The notes under the pieces are model-generated. The model worked only from the letters and a program-made list of their open reading frames with translations, was not told where the DNA came from and did not search any database. A stretch of 64,000 nucleotides of DNA from Citrus sinensis (taxonomy: Eukaryota; Streptophyta; Magnoliopsida; Sapindales; Rutaceae), in contig NC_068558.1 of assembly GCF_022201045.2 (NCBI RefSeq), positions 51,501,501 to 51,565,500 of the forward strand, written 5' to 3'. Positions 45,385 to 59,700 of the stretch are shown piece after piece. Numbering within the stretch: the first letter of the stretch is position 1; each line of letters starts with the position of its first letter. The position numbers and the translations under genes were made by a program.

Positions 45385-45824
45385 TTGCTTTTCTTGCATT
45401 TAATTTTCAATTTTACAGCTTTTCGAGTTTCCACTTAATTTCAACTGCTTGTGCTAAATAATGTGGAAATCGAAAGATATTAGCATACTCGACTTACTGC
45501 ACCAGATATCTAAAAGAGTTTTATTGTTTTTCGTTAAAGTTAATGAGAAAACTCCGTGAGTACCGCATAATACAAATGTTAAAACCTCGAGTGTAAACAA
45601 GGCATTGGGTTCGATCCAACTCATATACTTGAAGAGAGAAATATGCTGTCATTGGATTATAGCTGAAAATAATTAATAAAATAAAAATTAATAAACTTAA
45701 TTTTGATTTTATTTATGCCTAATATCTAACCTAAAAAATTTCAAAAATAAAGAATGTTAAAGTTAATTATTGTTATAAGAGATAGTTTCGTAATGATATA
45801 ACTTAAAATTAATTATTGTTATAC

Positions 45825-46149
45825 GGCTAATTTGGTAATATTGTACCTTTTAAAATAATTATTGTTAATTGTGCCGTAAAAATATTTAGTTATGAATAGA
45901 ACCAGTTAAATATTTAGTAAATTTTATTTTTAAATTTGTTGTGAGTCTTAAAAGTATTTGTATGTGTTTGGTAAATCTTATTTTTAAGCTTTTGCAAGGG
46001 TCAGTTTGGCAATAATGTAACTTTTGAAATAATTGTTATTAGTTATATTGTATACACAATTAGCTGTAAATAAAATCAATTAAACGTTTAGTAAAATTTA
46101 TTTTTAAAAATATTATGAGTTTTAAAATCAAATGTATATATTTGGTAAA
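45825..46149 (+). repeat. Degenerate direct repeat pair A
   Basis: Two diverged copies of about 150 bases (45825-45975 and 45999-46149) share the pattern of a TTTGGTAATA-like start, a TTTAGTAAATTTTATTTTTAAA core and a TTTGGTAAA end. A partial third copy precedes them. The unit is AT-rich and noncoding. Confidence 0.6.
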
Positions 46150-46182
46150 CTGTTAATCTACGGTAAGATTATAAATGATTGA

Positions 46183-46780
46183 ATTAGACATAATATTGAA
46201 TAAAATTTATTTAGATAATTACAAACATGTATATAAAATATTTTTTATTGTGTGTAGATAATAATTAATAACTAAAATAAATATTTTATACTATTAATTT
46301 TATTTTTTTATTTTTTTATCTCAATATAATTGGTATTAATAATAATCTCCTTAAAGTTAATGATTTTATTTTCTAATTAATAAGGATAGTTTTATATTTT
46401 TATAATATATTAGTATAAGTGGATTTTCAAAATCTGTTGTAGGATGAGATAATTTTGTTGAAAGTGATTTGTAAAAAACTACATCAAACACCAAAATTAA
46501 TTTGTAGCAGCTCACGATCACTTTTAAACATCCCAAAAGTAATCTCAGAGGGCCCTATATAATTAAATTGAGCATAATATTGAAAAAAATATATTTACCC
46601 ATTTATAAACATGTACATAAATTTTTTCATTGTACATATATAATAATTAATAACTAAAATAGACATTTTATATTTATATTTTTATTTTTATCTCAATATA
46701 ATTGGTAATAATGATAATGTCTTTGAAGTTAATGATTTTATCTCCTAATTAATAAGAAAAGTTTTAGTTTTATGATATAT
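46183..46780 (+). repeat. Degenerate direct repeat pair B
   Basis: Two copies of about 220 bases (46183-46410 and 46567-46780) share an ATAATATTGAA start, an AATAATTAATAACTAAAATA core and a CTCAATATAATTGGTA segment in the same order. Between and after them lie ACACCAAAATTA stretches. They look like old noncoding transposon remains. Confidence 0.65.
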
Positions 46781-47261
46781 ATGAGGATACATATGAAATT
46801 ATATTAATATGAAACTGACCCTCAAAATCAAAATTTAAAAAATTATTCCTTCCATATTTTTCAAAATCCACTATAGGATAAAGTGAGTTTACTAAAAATA
46901 AATTTAAAAAAAATTTACTAAACACCAAAATTATCTTTTAACTTTTCAAAATTATTTTTTAACTTTAAAAAATCAAATCCCAAATGAACCTAACTCATTC
47001 TTATAGTTCTCATGTTATGTTTCAATTAGCCATTGCATTCATTTTTTCCGATAATAACTAATAAAAGTAGGTAAATAATCATCTATGATTTGTATGTACA
47101 CATTTGTGTGCGCACACACGTATGTGTGTGTAATTAATAAAAAATAAATTAAAAGATAAAAACACGTACAATCTATTAATAAGAAATTGACATGCATCCT
47201 ATTACGTGTATCCGATCAATATACAATCTATGAGTTCGTACAGAGCGAAACTCTTATTATT

Positions 47262-47740
47262 AGAGTGAGACTATTGACACCCCTCCAAATATCTATTAAG
47301 ACGATTTTAATAATTTTACAATTTTAACCTTTGTTAAAGTTACATAATATGACAATTTCTAAGTAAAACCCTACTCAAAATTCAAATAATTTTTTTCCTT
47401 AAAAAATCTAATATTTTAGAAATTAAAATTTTATTTTTTCTTTTAATTTTTAGGTGAGGAATTTACCACAGTTAAATGCAATAAAAAGAAGAGAACTCGT
47501 TGTTTTTTTTTTTTTTGAATGAAAAGTCCTATTGTTGAAATAGGTTTAATAATAAAAATAAACAAAAAGTACAGAATGGGGTTTACTCTAATAAGTTTTA
47601 AGTAAGAATATTTTTATCATTAACAGAGGTATTAAAAGAATTTTATAATTTTTTAAAATATTTTAATGATGTTAATAAAGAATATGGGTGCTGAGAGTTA
47701 TTTGGAGCCACTCTTAGTATTATTATATTCACTTTAAATT
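47262..47740. mobile_element. Candidate MITE with imperfect terminal inverted repeats
   Basis: The left end (TAGAGTGAGACTATTGACACCC...) and the reverse complement of the right end (CTAAGAGTGGCTCC...CAGCACCC) are imperfect inverted copies, and inner AT-rich sequence pairs weakly. Flanks both have TTATTA-like sequence that might be a target duplication. There is no coding capacity. Confidence 0.3.
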
Positions 47741-48310
47741 TTATGTCATCTTTGACCTCGCCCGCCGTTACGCGTTCGGCGAGGAAAAAGAAGTATAGTT
47801 GGAACTCGGAACCGAGGAGTATTATAAATTTAAACTGTAACGAAGTAATTATACAGAAACGACATCGTACCTTTGTTATTTCCGTTTGGTTCCCCTCTTT
47901 TTAACGCAAGTACTTATTCAGAAATTTTCATCGACTCTTCCCGTAAAATAACGAATTTCAAATAAACGCTAGAGCACTGCTTACATCGAATTGCGGATAC
48001 TATTCGAGAAATTTTCAGGTAAATAGTTCGAGCCAAGTTTCCTTTCTTGTTCAAAAGTTTTGAATTTAGGGTTTCTGTTGCGGATTATTTCTTTAGTTTG
48101 TACAAATTTCACTTAATCTATCAAATTATTCACTGCAAATTATTCCGCAAATATTTTGATCATTAAATGCTATTGCAGGCACATCCAAAATTTAAATTGG
48201 TTGAGAATTAGCTGAATAAATTATGGAGCTAGTAGAATTTTAACAGCTTTATTTCATGTTTCTTTTTGCTTACAAGATTCCTTTTGTTTGTCAGAAAACT
48301 GACTTCAATT
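47741..48310. other. Promoter and leader of the alpha/beta-hydrolase gene
   Basis: The stretch around 47755-48010 is less AT-rich than the repeats before it and probably holds the promoter and leader. A GGTAAATAG donor-like site near 48020 and the acceptor-rich stretch before 48311 suggest an intron in the leader. Confidence 0.35.
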
Positions 48311-51300
48311 ATGGAAGCTACAAGTGCTATGAGTAGAGAATCTAGCACGCCATTAGTGGTAAATTTATTTTACATTTTTTATCTTATTCTGATGAAACAG
48401 TCAAGACTTTTTGCAACATTTCTTTCGTTTTGTTAAGGACAGAATGATGGTGTCAGAAATGATGGATTCATTCCTCAACTATTGACTTCGTTGCCAGTTC
48501 TCGATGGTGCTGCTTCTTATCTCGCTCAAACAACATCTTTAATAACTGGTTGTTTCTCTGATTATTCTGGTAAGCTCTAGCTTTGGTTTTCGAGTTTATA
48601 TGATTAGGCAGGCTTGGTTTTGATGGCACTTAAATTTATAATATTGAAAAGATTTATCATTTTCATAAATTGTTAAATGACTTTTTCTTTTGCTTGTATG
48701 CTAATGTCCTATAAGGCTTTGCATATGGAATTCAAACAGTTGAAGGAAATTCTTTCCTAAGAGAGGTTTTGCTAAATAACTTTACCAACCTATAATAATC
48801 AATGTGATTTTGTTCTACATTTACTCTTATTTCGCCTAGTGATTTCCTTGTTCTTCATCCTTAAATGAGAGGACTCTAAATTTCATGTTCGCAATTATAT
48901 TTATATATGGCCATGTAATTTTCTGTGGATTAAGCAGTTCCAGCTTTCTTTTTAACTGGTCAAAAGGGGCTATTGTTCCCTAAAGTTACAAATGAATGAA
49001 AATGTCAGCGTTGAGATCAGAGAAGATTTACTGCTGTTATTCTTGTCCCCAGGGCCATATTGATATTGTGGTTAATGAATTATTGTTATTATTTTTCAAA
49101 AATTTTGCAGTGGAATCCCCTTCTAGAGATTCTGGGGGCTCAGTTGTGCATGCCCAGGAAATGGCGACATTTTCTTCTGCACAAACTGAAGAACATCTGG
49201 AGTTGTCCTGTAATAGCCACAATTCTTTATCAGAATCATCTACCCCTGCAACTTCCTCGCCACCTATTCATGATGGAGAAACAAGGGGTTCTTCTGAAGA
49301 TCCATCTCAAAGAACTCATGCACTAATAGAATCAAGTCAAGCTAGTCCAAATGGAATTTCCCTTTTCAAAGGGTATGGATTTTTTTATATGGTGTTTATA
49401 AACATCTTTCATCATAAGCTGCAAACATGTATGAGATATTGTATATTAAGCTAATTTAAAAGCATATCATGAGCTGCTTAGTAAGGATCCCTGAACTTAG
49501 GTTAAGAACTTGTGCATTTGTTCTGGGACTAAAAATCATGTGATGGATACTTTCAGGCTCATAGATCGAGCTCGGAGAACCGTTCGCGGGTCTGCAGATG
49601 ATATAGGATGGCTACAACGTGATCCAAGTATGCCTCCAGTTGAAGATGGAACTGAAAGATTTTTGGAAATTCTTGACAATATTAGGTACATGCAGCTTCT
49701 TTGTGTTTTTTATATGCCTATATCTATAGATTTGCAATAGTGATTCCATTGTTTATCCTCTGATAGGCATGGTCTGCACAAATTGCCAAACTCAATGGTG
49801 TACTTGTTGATTCCAGGTAGCAATTGCAATTCATGCTCTGGTTTTAGTTTTGCTATTTTTAACAGAAATACGAGAATTTGTGCTACTTTTGGTAGCCAAG
49901 TGCATTGGTTTTCACTATTTTCTATATTTGGCAGGTCTTTTTAGCAACCATGGTCCACTCTATTTTGTTAATACAAAAATGAGTTTCTCAAAGCAGGGTT
50001 TGGCCTGTCACATTGCCAAGATTCACAGTGAGGTATTTTTGGTTTGTACTGGAGTGTATTTTCTTTGTCTTCATTCTCTAAAATGAACATTTGATAATCA
50101 GGCTTCAGTTGAGAAAAATGCTAAAGAGATAAAAGAGTACATTGAGGAAATCTATTGGGGCTCCAAAAAGCGTGTTTTGCTCCTTGGACATAGCAAAGGG
50201 GGTGTAGATGCAGCTGCTGCTCTATCACTGTATTGGCCTGACCTGAAAGATAAGGTTGCTGGTTTGGCATTGGCGCAAAGTCCATATGGTGGGAGCCCCA
50301 TAGCTACGGACATTTTGCGAGAAGGACAACTCGGTGATTATGTTAATTTGCGGAAACTTATGGAGATTCTGATTTGTAAAGTGATAAAGGTACCTAAGAT
50401 ATTCTGCCGTTTATTTTCAATTTGCTTTTTGCAGTAGTTTTTTTTTTTTCCATTTTTATCTTTTATATGCTTTTGTTCATTGTTTGATATTATTTCTTGT
50501 ATCAAATCTCTTAAATGGGTCTAGAAATTAATTTTTTTCTTTTGCAATTTTACTATAATGATTGATGATGATTCTGGTGATTTGTATGATTATTTAGTTC
50601 ATTACTTGTTCTTGAAGAATTGTAACTCGAATGACTAAGATTGGTTTAACTCACCCAGACATTGGAAAATACAAGCTGATGGTCAAATTCTGATTTGCTT
50701 GCATTTGTCTTCAGGAAGACATTTTTGCCGCTCATAATTATATTGACAGAGAACATCTGTTCATTTATCATAATGAATTTTGTTTTTCTTCCTTTCTTTT
50801 GGGTTCTAGAAACGAATCAGGTTCTGTAACAGAATAAATTTATGCGATCCGTGTCAAATGCTGTATCATTAGAATCATGGTTGGCTTTAGTTTTTTTTGG
50901 GTATTGTTTTACTTATCATCTGCAACTGTGAAGGGCGATCTGCAAGCTTTAGAAGACTTGACATATGAGAGGAGGATGGATTTTTTGAGGAAACACCAAC
51001 TGCCTAGAGAACTTCCTGTCGTCTCACTCCACACAGAAGCTGGCATTACTTCTGCAGTTCTTGCCACATTATCTCATGTTGCTCATGCAGAGCTACCCTC
51101 TCTATCAGCAGATGAACCCTCAAAACTCCCAGTTGTAATGCCCCTTGGTGCTGCAATGGCAGCATGTGCTCAGCTGCTGCAGCTCAGGTATGGTGAGAAG
51201 AGTGATGGGCTTGTTACTTGCCGTGATGCCGTAGTACCTGGATCCATTGTGGTGCGGCCAAAACGTAAACTAGACCATGCTTGGATGGTCTATTCTTCGT

Positions 51301-51413
51301 TGAATGATGATACTTCTGAAGCAGATGCTTCCCAAGTGTGTGAAGCCCTCTTGACTTTGCTTGTGGAAGTTGGGCTGAGGAAAAGACATGAACTTGCAAT
51401 GAAAGATGAATGA
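48311..51413 (+). CDS. Alpha/beta-hydrolase, lipase-like, 493 aa
   Basis: Eight exons (48311-48358, 48443-48569, 49111-49372, 49557-49685, 49767-49816, 49935-50032, 50102-50389, 50934-51413) give 493 residues. It belongs to the plant alpha/beta-hydrolase group whose Arabidopsis member sits beside HUB1 (about At2g44970). Residues 1 to about 145 are Ser/Thr-rich and probably disordered. The fold begins near MVYLLIPGLFSNHGP (oxyanion region), and the nucleophile elbow is GHSKGG with Ser269. Asp/His partners probably lie in the last exon (for example in RKLDHAWMVYSSL). The second-exon acceptor at 48442 was chosen because the alternative three bases earlier runs into a stop. The substrate is unknown; no signal peptide or membrane segment is clear. 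Confidence 0.85.
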
Positions 51414-53708
51414 ATTTATTTGCATGTCTTCCGATAGTGTGTTTCTGTTGTAAATTTATATACGCCATGGTTGTGATCATTCATTTTGTTCTTTAAGCCA
51501 CTATGACACCTTTTTTCATTGGAGTTCGGTTTTTGATTATGTTCATCTTGTACAGAAACGGTCTTTTCTTTTTTCCCAAAAGAAAAAGAAAAATTATTAT
51601 TATTACTATTATTATTAATAATTTTTTAGCTGCTGTAAACTTGAAACAACAAATGATTTGTTTTGTATTTTGGTCGCCAGCAATTTCTTCCGTTTCCATG
51701 CCAATAACAGGTGACAGGCATTTGTTTGTGGTTCTTTTACTTCTATTTCTCGAATTGCAGAACTTTCCTTTTATGTCCAAAATTGAATCTTTTGCCTATT
51801 CTAGAATCATGGAATAAAGTATAAATTTAATCCAATAAGGTAGCGTTTATTTCTCGAATTGAATTGAAAATCTTGAGGACTGAAATTCTAGGATTGAAAG
51901 TGTGGAGTGAAAGTTAGATGAAATTGTTTATTTACACTGAAATGAGAGTGTAGAATAGAAATTAGAATTCTATTTATAAATTTATTTTGTCTTTAATTGT
52001 AAGTTGTTTCAAATTATAATTTTATCCTTAAAAAAAATTAATTGGGCCTCTTATACATGAGAATTTTGTAACACTTCTCTTTTTTTTTTTATTAATATAT
52101 CTTCAGATTTATATAAAATAAACTATTTATTTTTTTATTAATTTTAACTATACAAATTAATAATATTTATTAATATTCTGAATTATGTAAATCACTATTT
52201 TTTATTAATTTTAATTATGTAAATTAAAAATTATTGATAAGAGCAACAAAAATTATTATTAATAAAATAGTACAAAATTAATATTTTCTAAGAATAAACT
52301 ATTTATTATTTATTATTGGCATTAAATAAATATAATACTATTAAAATTAAATAAATATATAGTAATATTATTAATTCTCTATGAATATAATAATATTATT
52401 TTTAAACAATTTTAACTTAGATGAAATAAATTATTATTTTTAACTAAATATAATAATATTATATCTAAATAAGTTTAATATTATTATTTTTAATAAATGT
52501 AATATTATTAAATAATATTATTATAATATTATTTAGATAAATATAATGTTATTATTTTTTAGTAATTATAACATTATTTTATTTTATAAATATAATTATA
52601 TTATATTTAATCAAGAAATGGTAAAACAAAGAGATGTGAGAGTGGAAATGAGAATGAAAATTTAATTATTATTATTATTATTTTGGAACACAATTTGATT
52701 GGATAATGGTTTTGTGTAATACAACAGGATATCCGAGGTTATGTCATGCTCCTGCTGGCGGATTTGCTCAAACCGAATTACTAGTGCTGCTGGTTTGCGC
52801 CAAAATTAAAAATTGAAAAAAAAAAAGTTAAAAACCATGGAAATAATAGTACGCGTTCAAAAATAACAATAATAATAAGAGTTCTGATCTAAAATATTTT
52901 AAAAATAATATAATTACTTAATATATATATATATACATATATATAAAACATGTATATTTATATTTAATATATATTTAAAAAATAATTATAAAATTTTTAA
53001 AATAAATATACATATTATAATATAATATAATTATTATATAATTAATATGATATTTTTGATATATTTTAAAATTTCTTATAGCTAAATAATTATATAAATA
53101 ATGCAACAGTCAATAGGATCTTAAATCTTCCGGTTCCGGGAAAGCGCAAGTCAAACTCAGTACTTACGACACTCTTTTCACTATTCTCACCAATAAGGCT
53201 CCGCCTGTCACTCACTTCCCTACTTTCGCTGTGACGCAATCGCCAGCTTGATTCGTCGAACAAGTGTAACAATGTTTAATACCCAAATTACCCTCCAAAC
53301 ATTCGCATAACCCCAAACTCCCTCTTTTCGCAGCAATTTTTAGTTTTTCACAATCAGGAAGAAGTCTGCTTTCTTTCTCGGTTCGTCGAATTTTGTAGAA
53401 GAGATACAGAGGGAGGGATCAGTTACGCTTCTTGAGCAAAGATTTTACAAGAGATGATGCTGAAATGATTCGGTTTTTCAGAATTAGGGTTTTGGAGTAA
53501 GAAAGGAATGTTCTTGTTGGGCTTTGGATTAGGGTTCCGGTATATTTATTATTCTGTTTGTGATTAAAATAATGTTTAGGGTTCTTGTTTAGTTGATTTT
53601 GATTGATAATTCAAGTACAGATTTCCAGTGGTTCCTAATGAAAGTAAAGTTGTTGTAGAGGGCGTTTTTAGGGTTTGGTGTGTGTTTTTGTGTGAGTGGG
53701 TTGTTTCA
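51414..53708. other. AT-rich spacer and HUB1 leader
   Basis: From about 51830 to 52740 the sequence is extremely AT-rich with ATTATT-type runs and looks like a noncoding transposon remnant. A (TA)n run is at 52921-52945. The HUB1 promoter and leader start near 53100-53400. The leader contains short upstream open frames beginning at 53453, 53508 (19 codons), 53572 and 53638, if it is not spliced. Confidence 0.45.
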
Positions 53709-56700
53709 ATGGGGAGCACTGGTGAGCCAGACCGAAAACGCCGTCACTTTAGCTCCATATCACCAACGGCTGCTACGGCTAAGAAGAACCCGTTCTTCCC
53801 CTCTTCTGAGGAAAAAAAGGTATGATTTTTCTACATTTTTTCTTTTAACCATCGTTTTTATGTGTGATTTGTTATTTATTTAATTAATTTTGTTGGTCTC
53901 TTACCTAACCATCAGATTTTAGTGTTTGTTGAGTGGATTTATTAGTCTGCTGGTCTGGGCATGTTAAGACAATGGAAAGCTCCCTTTCTTTTTTTGGTGT
54001 TTCATTATTGATTGTGATATGCGTTTGTTAAATTTATATGCTGGTTTGTTTCTTTGTGATGAAATGGGCTTATATTTGACTAGAAACTTTGATTCCGTTG
54101 CTACTTTAGGACTGTAATTGATTGGAAATTCTGTGCTAGAAAATGTCATATGGATGTAGCTTTGACCTCTTACAAAATTTCTCTTTTGAGAAATTATTAG
54201 TTTTACGCTTTTCGTCGCTTTTTTGTAGTTTAATTGTTCTTAATAAAGAGGATGGTAATGCGTGTTAAACATTGCAGATTCTTGAGTTGTGTGCGCGTAT
54301 GCATGTCAACGTGTGTTTTTTCATAGGTGGGTTGTTGCTTGTGGAAACTTGGAAGCTACAGGTTTTTGTTAGTGCTTTGCTTTCTAGTTGGTAGTAAAAT
54401 GTTAGCTGTATTGTCTTGAATGACCATCTGATACTCTACTAGATGGCCATCGACCTTTGAAACTCTTAGCTTCCGTTCCTTCCCAATCACTGCTTTAGAA
54501 GTAAAAATTATTTTTATTAATTTTTTTGTGGTCAACACCAATTGTTTTGGTGGTGGCTTCATACTCATTTCATGGCCTTGTGTGATCTCTGATTAGTCTG
54601 GTTAGAGATCCTATTAGCTTCCTTTCTGAAGAATAGGAAAAGGAAAAAAGAGATATCTTGTTAGCTTGACTAGAACAAAATGACTTGAAAGGAGACTGTG
54701 ATCGTAGTCATGGCTCTATACGTAAGTTCTTGTTTCTGAACTTTTCGTTGACTGTTATACTGTAGTTAGGCATGGTTGAATCTTTTGATGATATGATTTC
54801 TGGTTTGGATGTTATGAAGAGGGGCCCTCTGGAAAAGTCATTTCTCACTTGGCTTGTTCTACTGATTTACTGATAATATTAGAGGAACTAAATGTTCTCT
54901 GAGTATTTTTGTTATTAGGTCAGTTGCTTTTAATAATTTATTTTGTTGTTTGGCCAACTTGTTTGAACTCTGTTTTCCGTTTTGACATTGCAGATTGATA
55001 CTGCTGTTCTTCAGTTTCAAAATCAAAAGCTTGTACAGAAATTAGAGACTCAGAAGGTTGAGTATTCTGCTCTTGAGAATAAGTTCGCTCAACTAAAGGA
55101 GAGGCAACAACCATATGATTCCACATTAAAGGTGGTGAATAAGTCTTGGGAGGAGGTAATACCTGTGTTCGTCTTTACTCTCGTTTGTATGTTTGATGAT
55201 TTATGTCATTATACTTTAATATTTAATGATCTATGTCATGTATACTTTTGAAGATAACAATAGATAAACAAATGTCTAAATTATGAGAAGAAAAGAAAAT
55301 GAGACTGTCTGTAGTACCTTTTAGTTTATGCATACAATTTATTTATTTATTTTTATTTTTTGGCTGATGAGAGATTATCTTTATGGTTTTAGCTGATCAC
55401 TGATCTGGAATCATGTTCCATGCGAGCAAGAGAGTCAAGCAATGGACAAGAATCTAGATGCTTATCAATCATAGAGGGTGAGGATCATCTTCTATATCTG
55501 GTGCTCCGTCCATTTATTATTTTCTAATGACTGCTTAATTTAGTTGTTTACTTTAATTTCTTGTCAGACGTGACTCCTCATCCTTCCCATGATGCTTTTC
55601 TTAGTCGGCTCATGGAAACAGGTGCAACTGAAAGTTCCTCCGCTGATAATTGCCCGAATCAGATGGAAGAAGACAGAGAAACTGGTATTCCAAGGACTAA
55701 GAACATTGTAAGTAATATATTAGCTGCAGTTGACAACCTATGGCATCTGAAGGATGGATTATATGCTGCAGTTTTGAAAGACCTTCAGGATGGTGGTAAG
55801 TATTTTGCAGTGAACGGTTGTTCTGCATTATCAATTATGACCATTTGTTCAGAATATCAATTGTGACCATTTCCTCCAAAGATCGATTCCTCAGATTCTG
55901 AAGTAAACTGCTGCTTTTTGTAGGCAGCAAGCAAAAGGCATCAAGCAACTTACAGTCAGAGGTTAAAAATTTGAGATTAGCACTAATGGATCTTCATTTG
56001 AAGCACAAATCATTAACAAGGGAATTGCAGAGCCGGCAAGATATTGATGCAAAAGATAAAGCGAAGCTCAATCGTTTAAAAGGTAACTATCTATGTGGGT
56101 TTGGATCTAGTTGATTTTTGCATTTGAACCTAGACCTGATGGCCAAATACATCATACGTTTAGATATTTATGGATCTCATATTTTTTATATGCACATATG
56201 ATTACCCACTTCTGTATTCATGTAAAGCAACTCTTGTAGAATACTTGGTTTAAAATATGAAACGTGAAATGCCTAATGGCTTGTGCAAGTTTGGCTGTTG
56301 TATTACAAATATAAGCCTTCAAGATAACAACTTCGGCTCTCTAAGTATGTTATACCTCAGTTTGTGGTGTTTCCATGACTGAATGCATGGGAGGAGTATC
56401 TTGTACAGGTTAAAGGAAAAAGGCGCAGACCTTTATCATGCTTTTTACTTGTTACATGGCATCTGTAATTTCTGTTTTGTCTGAATCTTATAACATTTGT
56501 TATAGTTATAGAGGTTGGTGTGATACGGATATCAGACTTTCAACTTCCAGCCGTTGTTACCTTTCATAATTCCCCCCTCCCCCCAAAAAAAAATCCCTTC
56601 TGAGCTGTCTAAATTTTTTTTTGGATGTCCGTGGATTTCATGAAATGAAAGGTTGTTAAATGATGATTGATTGCCTTTTTCTAAAGGGGAGCTAGAGAGT

Positions 56701-59700
56701 GCGGTTAAAGAATTAGAGGAATGTAATTGTAAACTGGCAGCTCTTAGAGCAGAAAGAGATGTGACAAAAGGGGCATTTTTTCCAGTTTTAAACCTGGGAA
56801 ATAAACATGTTGCTGGTGATAGGGTCAGAGACGAGCAAAGAGATCTGCGAGACATGGAGTCTGTTCATAAAGAGCTAATGGTATTCTATGACTACTCTTT
56901 CTCTTCAGTTTATGGTTGAAAAAAATCACAATTTGGAAAAGTTAAGCATAATAATCAACATAAGTTCCACAGGACCAAGCTTCGCATCAATTGTTGGAAC
57001 TGAAAGGTCTTCATGATGGGAGAATAAAAGTACTACAGCAGTTATATAATTTACAGGTTAGCTTTTAAGATGATAAATGTCTTTAGTCTGTGTGAACGTC
57101 AATGTAATTCCTTTGTTTTATTACGAACGATTACTTTCACGTCTACTTCAACTGTATTACAAATTGAATGGTAATATACATGATTTGCAGAACACATTGA
57201 AGAGCGTGAAGTGTCTTTCCTCTTCCAAAGCTTTTCTCTCAGTGAAAAATCAACTAGAAAAATCAAAATCAGAAGTTTTCAAGTACCAGGCACTATTTGA
57301 GAAACTACAGGTTGTAACTGGTCGGTACTTTCATTTTTACCTTTTTTTGGTCCCTTTTTGTGAGGATCTTGTTTTGATGCTGACTGTACCTTTTTCTGAG
57401 TAAATTTCAGGTTGAAAAGGATAACCTTGCCTGGAGGGAAACAGAATTGAATATGAAAATTGATTTGGTCGATGTTTTCCGAAGATCTTCAGCAGTTACA
57501 GATTCTAAAATTGCTGATCTAGGGATAGAGATACAGAAACAAATTGATGAAAAAAATAGGATTGAAATGAGGCTGGAAGAGGCATCAAGAGAACCAGGTT
57601 CAAAAACATGTGGTTCTTTCTTTTGATCCAATTAAATCATTGCCTTGTATTTGTACTTTAATGTTTAACTTCTGATTGAACTACTCTACGTTATAGGAAG
57701 GAAGGAAATCATTGCAGAATTTAGAGCCTTGGTTTCATCATTTCCTGAGGATATGAGTGCTATGCAAAGACAATTAAGTAAGTACAAAGAGGCTGCTCTG
57801 GATATACATATTCTACGGGCTGATGTGCTTTCTCTTACCAATGTTCTTGAGCGGAAGGTGGGTATGTTTGCATGAAGTTGTTTTCTTGAATTTGCTTGGC
57901 CAGCTTGAAGCTTTATTTTGTTTTACTGTTTGGTACAGGTAAAAGAGTGTGAAACTTTACTTGCAAGTTCAGCTGACCAGGTTGCTGAGATACATAAGTT
58001 GCAAGCAATGGTATATATTGATATATTTGTGTTGCTTTTCACTTCTTAGTTTACTTATATTCTTGAGAGATAATATGAAATTCAGTTGTGGAAAACTGTA
58101 AAACGCTTTTTTAAGAAGTTAATATTTATCAAAAAAAATTTAAGAACTTTATAGCTTTAAAGTTCAGATTTTCCCAGATGTTTAACTCTGTAGCTTTTTG
58201 ATTTGTTTATGAATTCAAACATGCATCCGACTATATATGAATTCTTGTGGAGAATGCTAGGGATGGCTATAAATGGTATTGACATGCTTGTGGAGAAAGT
58301 ATCTGTATTGATGTAAATATGCGGTAGGCGCAAACAGAAAAGGACAAATTTTAATTGGCATTGTTTAGCCAATATAAATGGGTATAACTAAACTTTATTG
58401 ATATCTTTGATGATCTATGTTCTCTTTATGTGTTTTCGTTGGCATAATTATCATTTTTCTCTTTATGGGTTTTCGTTGGCATAATTATCATTTTCAAGCA
58501 GAAATAATAAAGTGAAACCTCGATAAATTAATAGCATTGGAACCAAGAAAAATTTATTAAGTGAATATTAACTAATCGGATTATAATATAGCACATTGAC
58601 CTCAAGTGGGGATTGAAAAACCTATTATTTAATCGAGGTTTCAGTATATTGAGTATTTTACTAAAAGAATTATTGAAACGAGTTCAAATGGGGAAAAAAA
58701 GTCTGTTGATAAATGAATTCCAATTTGCAGACTATTACTTGTCAAATCTTGTTCAATGATCTAGCTGGCTTGTGTAATCCAAATAATCCTGTACCACAAC
58801 GTATCCAAAATAGTAGTGATTAGCCTTCTCTCTCCCCCCCCCAACCAAAAAAAGAAAAAACTTGTACAAACCAGGGAATTAAGACCATGATACTCGATAA
58901 AATGAAACCTCGATTAAACAATAGGTTTTTCCAATCCCTACTTGAGGTCAATGTGCTATATTATAATACGATTAATTAATTGTCGACTAATTGGTATCAA
59001 TGCTATTAGTTTATCGAAATTTTACTTTATTGTGATTGATTATTTGGCCCTAATTTGTTTACCAAATGTTCTTTTTCTCTCTTTTTTTCATTTCCTCTTA
59101 GTGGTTCTTCAGCAACGTTTTTCATTTGCTAGTCTTTTCACTGGCAAGCCCAAACTTAAATGTTTGAATTCTATCAGTTCAATACTTTGAAACCGTGCCC
59201 AAGTAACCTTTCAATTTACTTATTCTGGCCAGTTATATCAAAATTGTTTTGCAGATCATAGTCTTTGAACGTACAATTACTAATTTTTGACTTAAAGCCA
59301 CCTTGTGATACTATTGACTTCTTTGACGATGTTCGTCTGTCTTCCAGGCCAAGTGGCATGTTACATTTTTTTTTGGGGGGGGGGGGGGGGGGGGGTTTGC
59401 ATGCCATAGGATTGACATTTCCTTTTTTGGTTTTGCATGCCATACCATTGACATTTTCTTTTATTTATTTACTTTTATTATTTCTTTGGTGTAGGTTCAA
59501 GATTTGACTGATAGTAATTTGGAGCTGAAGCTGATTTTGGATATGTATAGACGTGAATCCACTGATTCAAGGTTTGTGAATCTTCTTGAATATTATTACC
59601 TTTAATTTCATATTTAATTTCTGCTGTTGTGCCTGCCGCGTATACATCGCTCTGGCCACCAAGGTACGGGAAACTGTTGAGATCATTAGATCTTTAGTGA

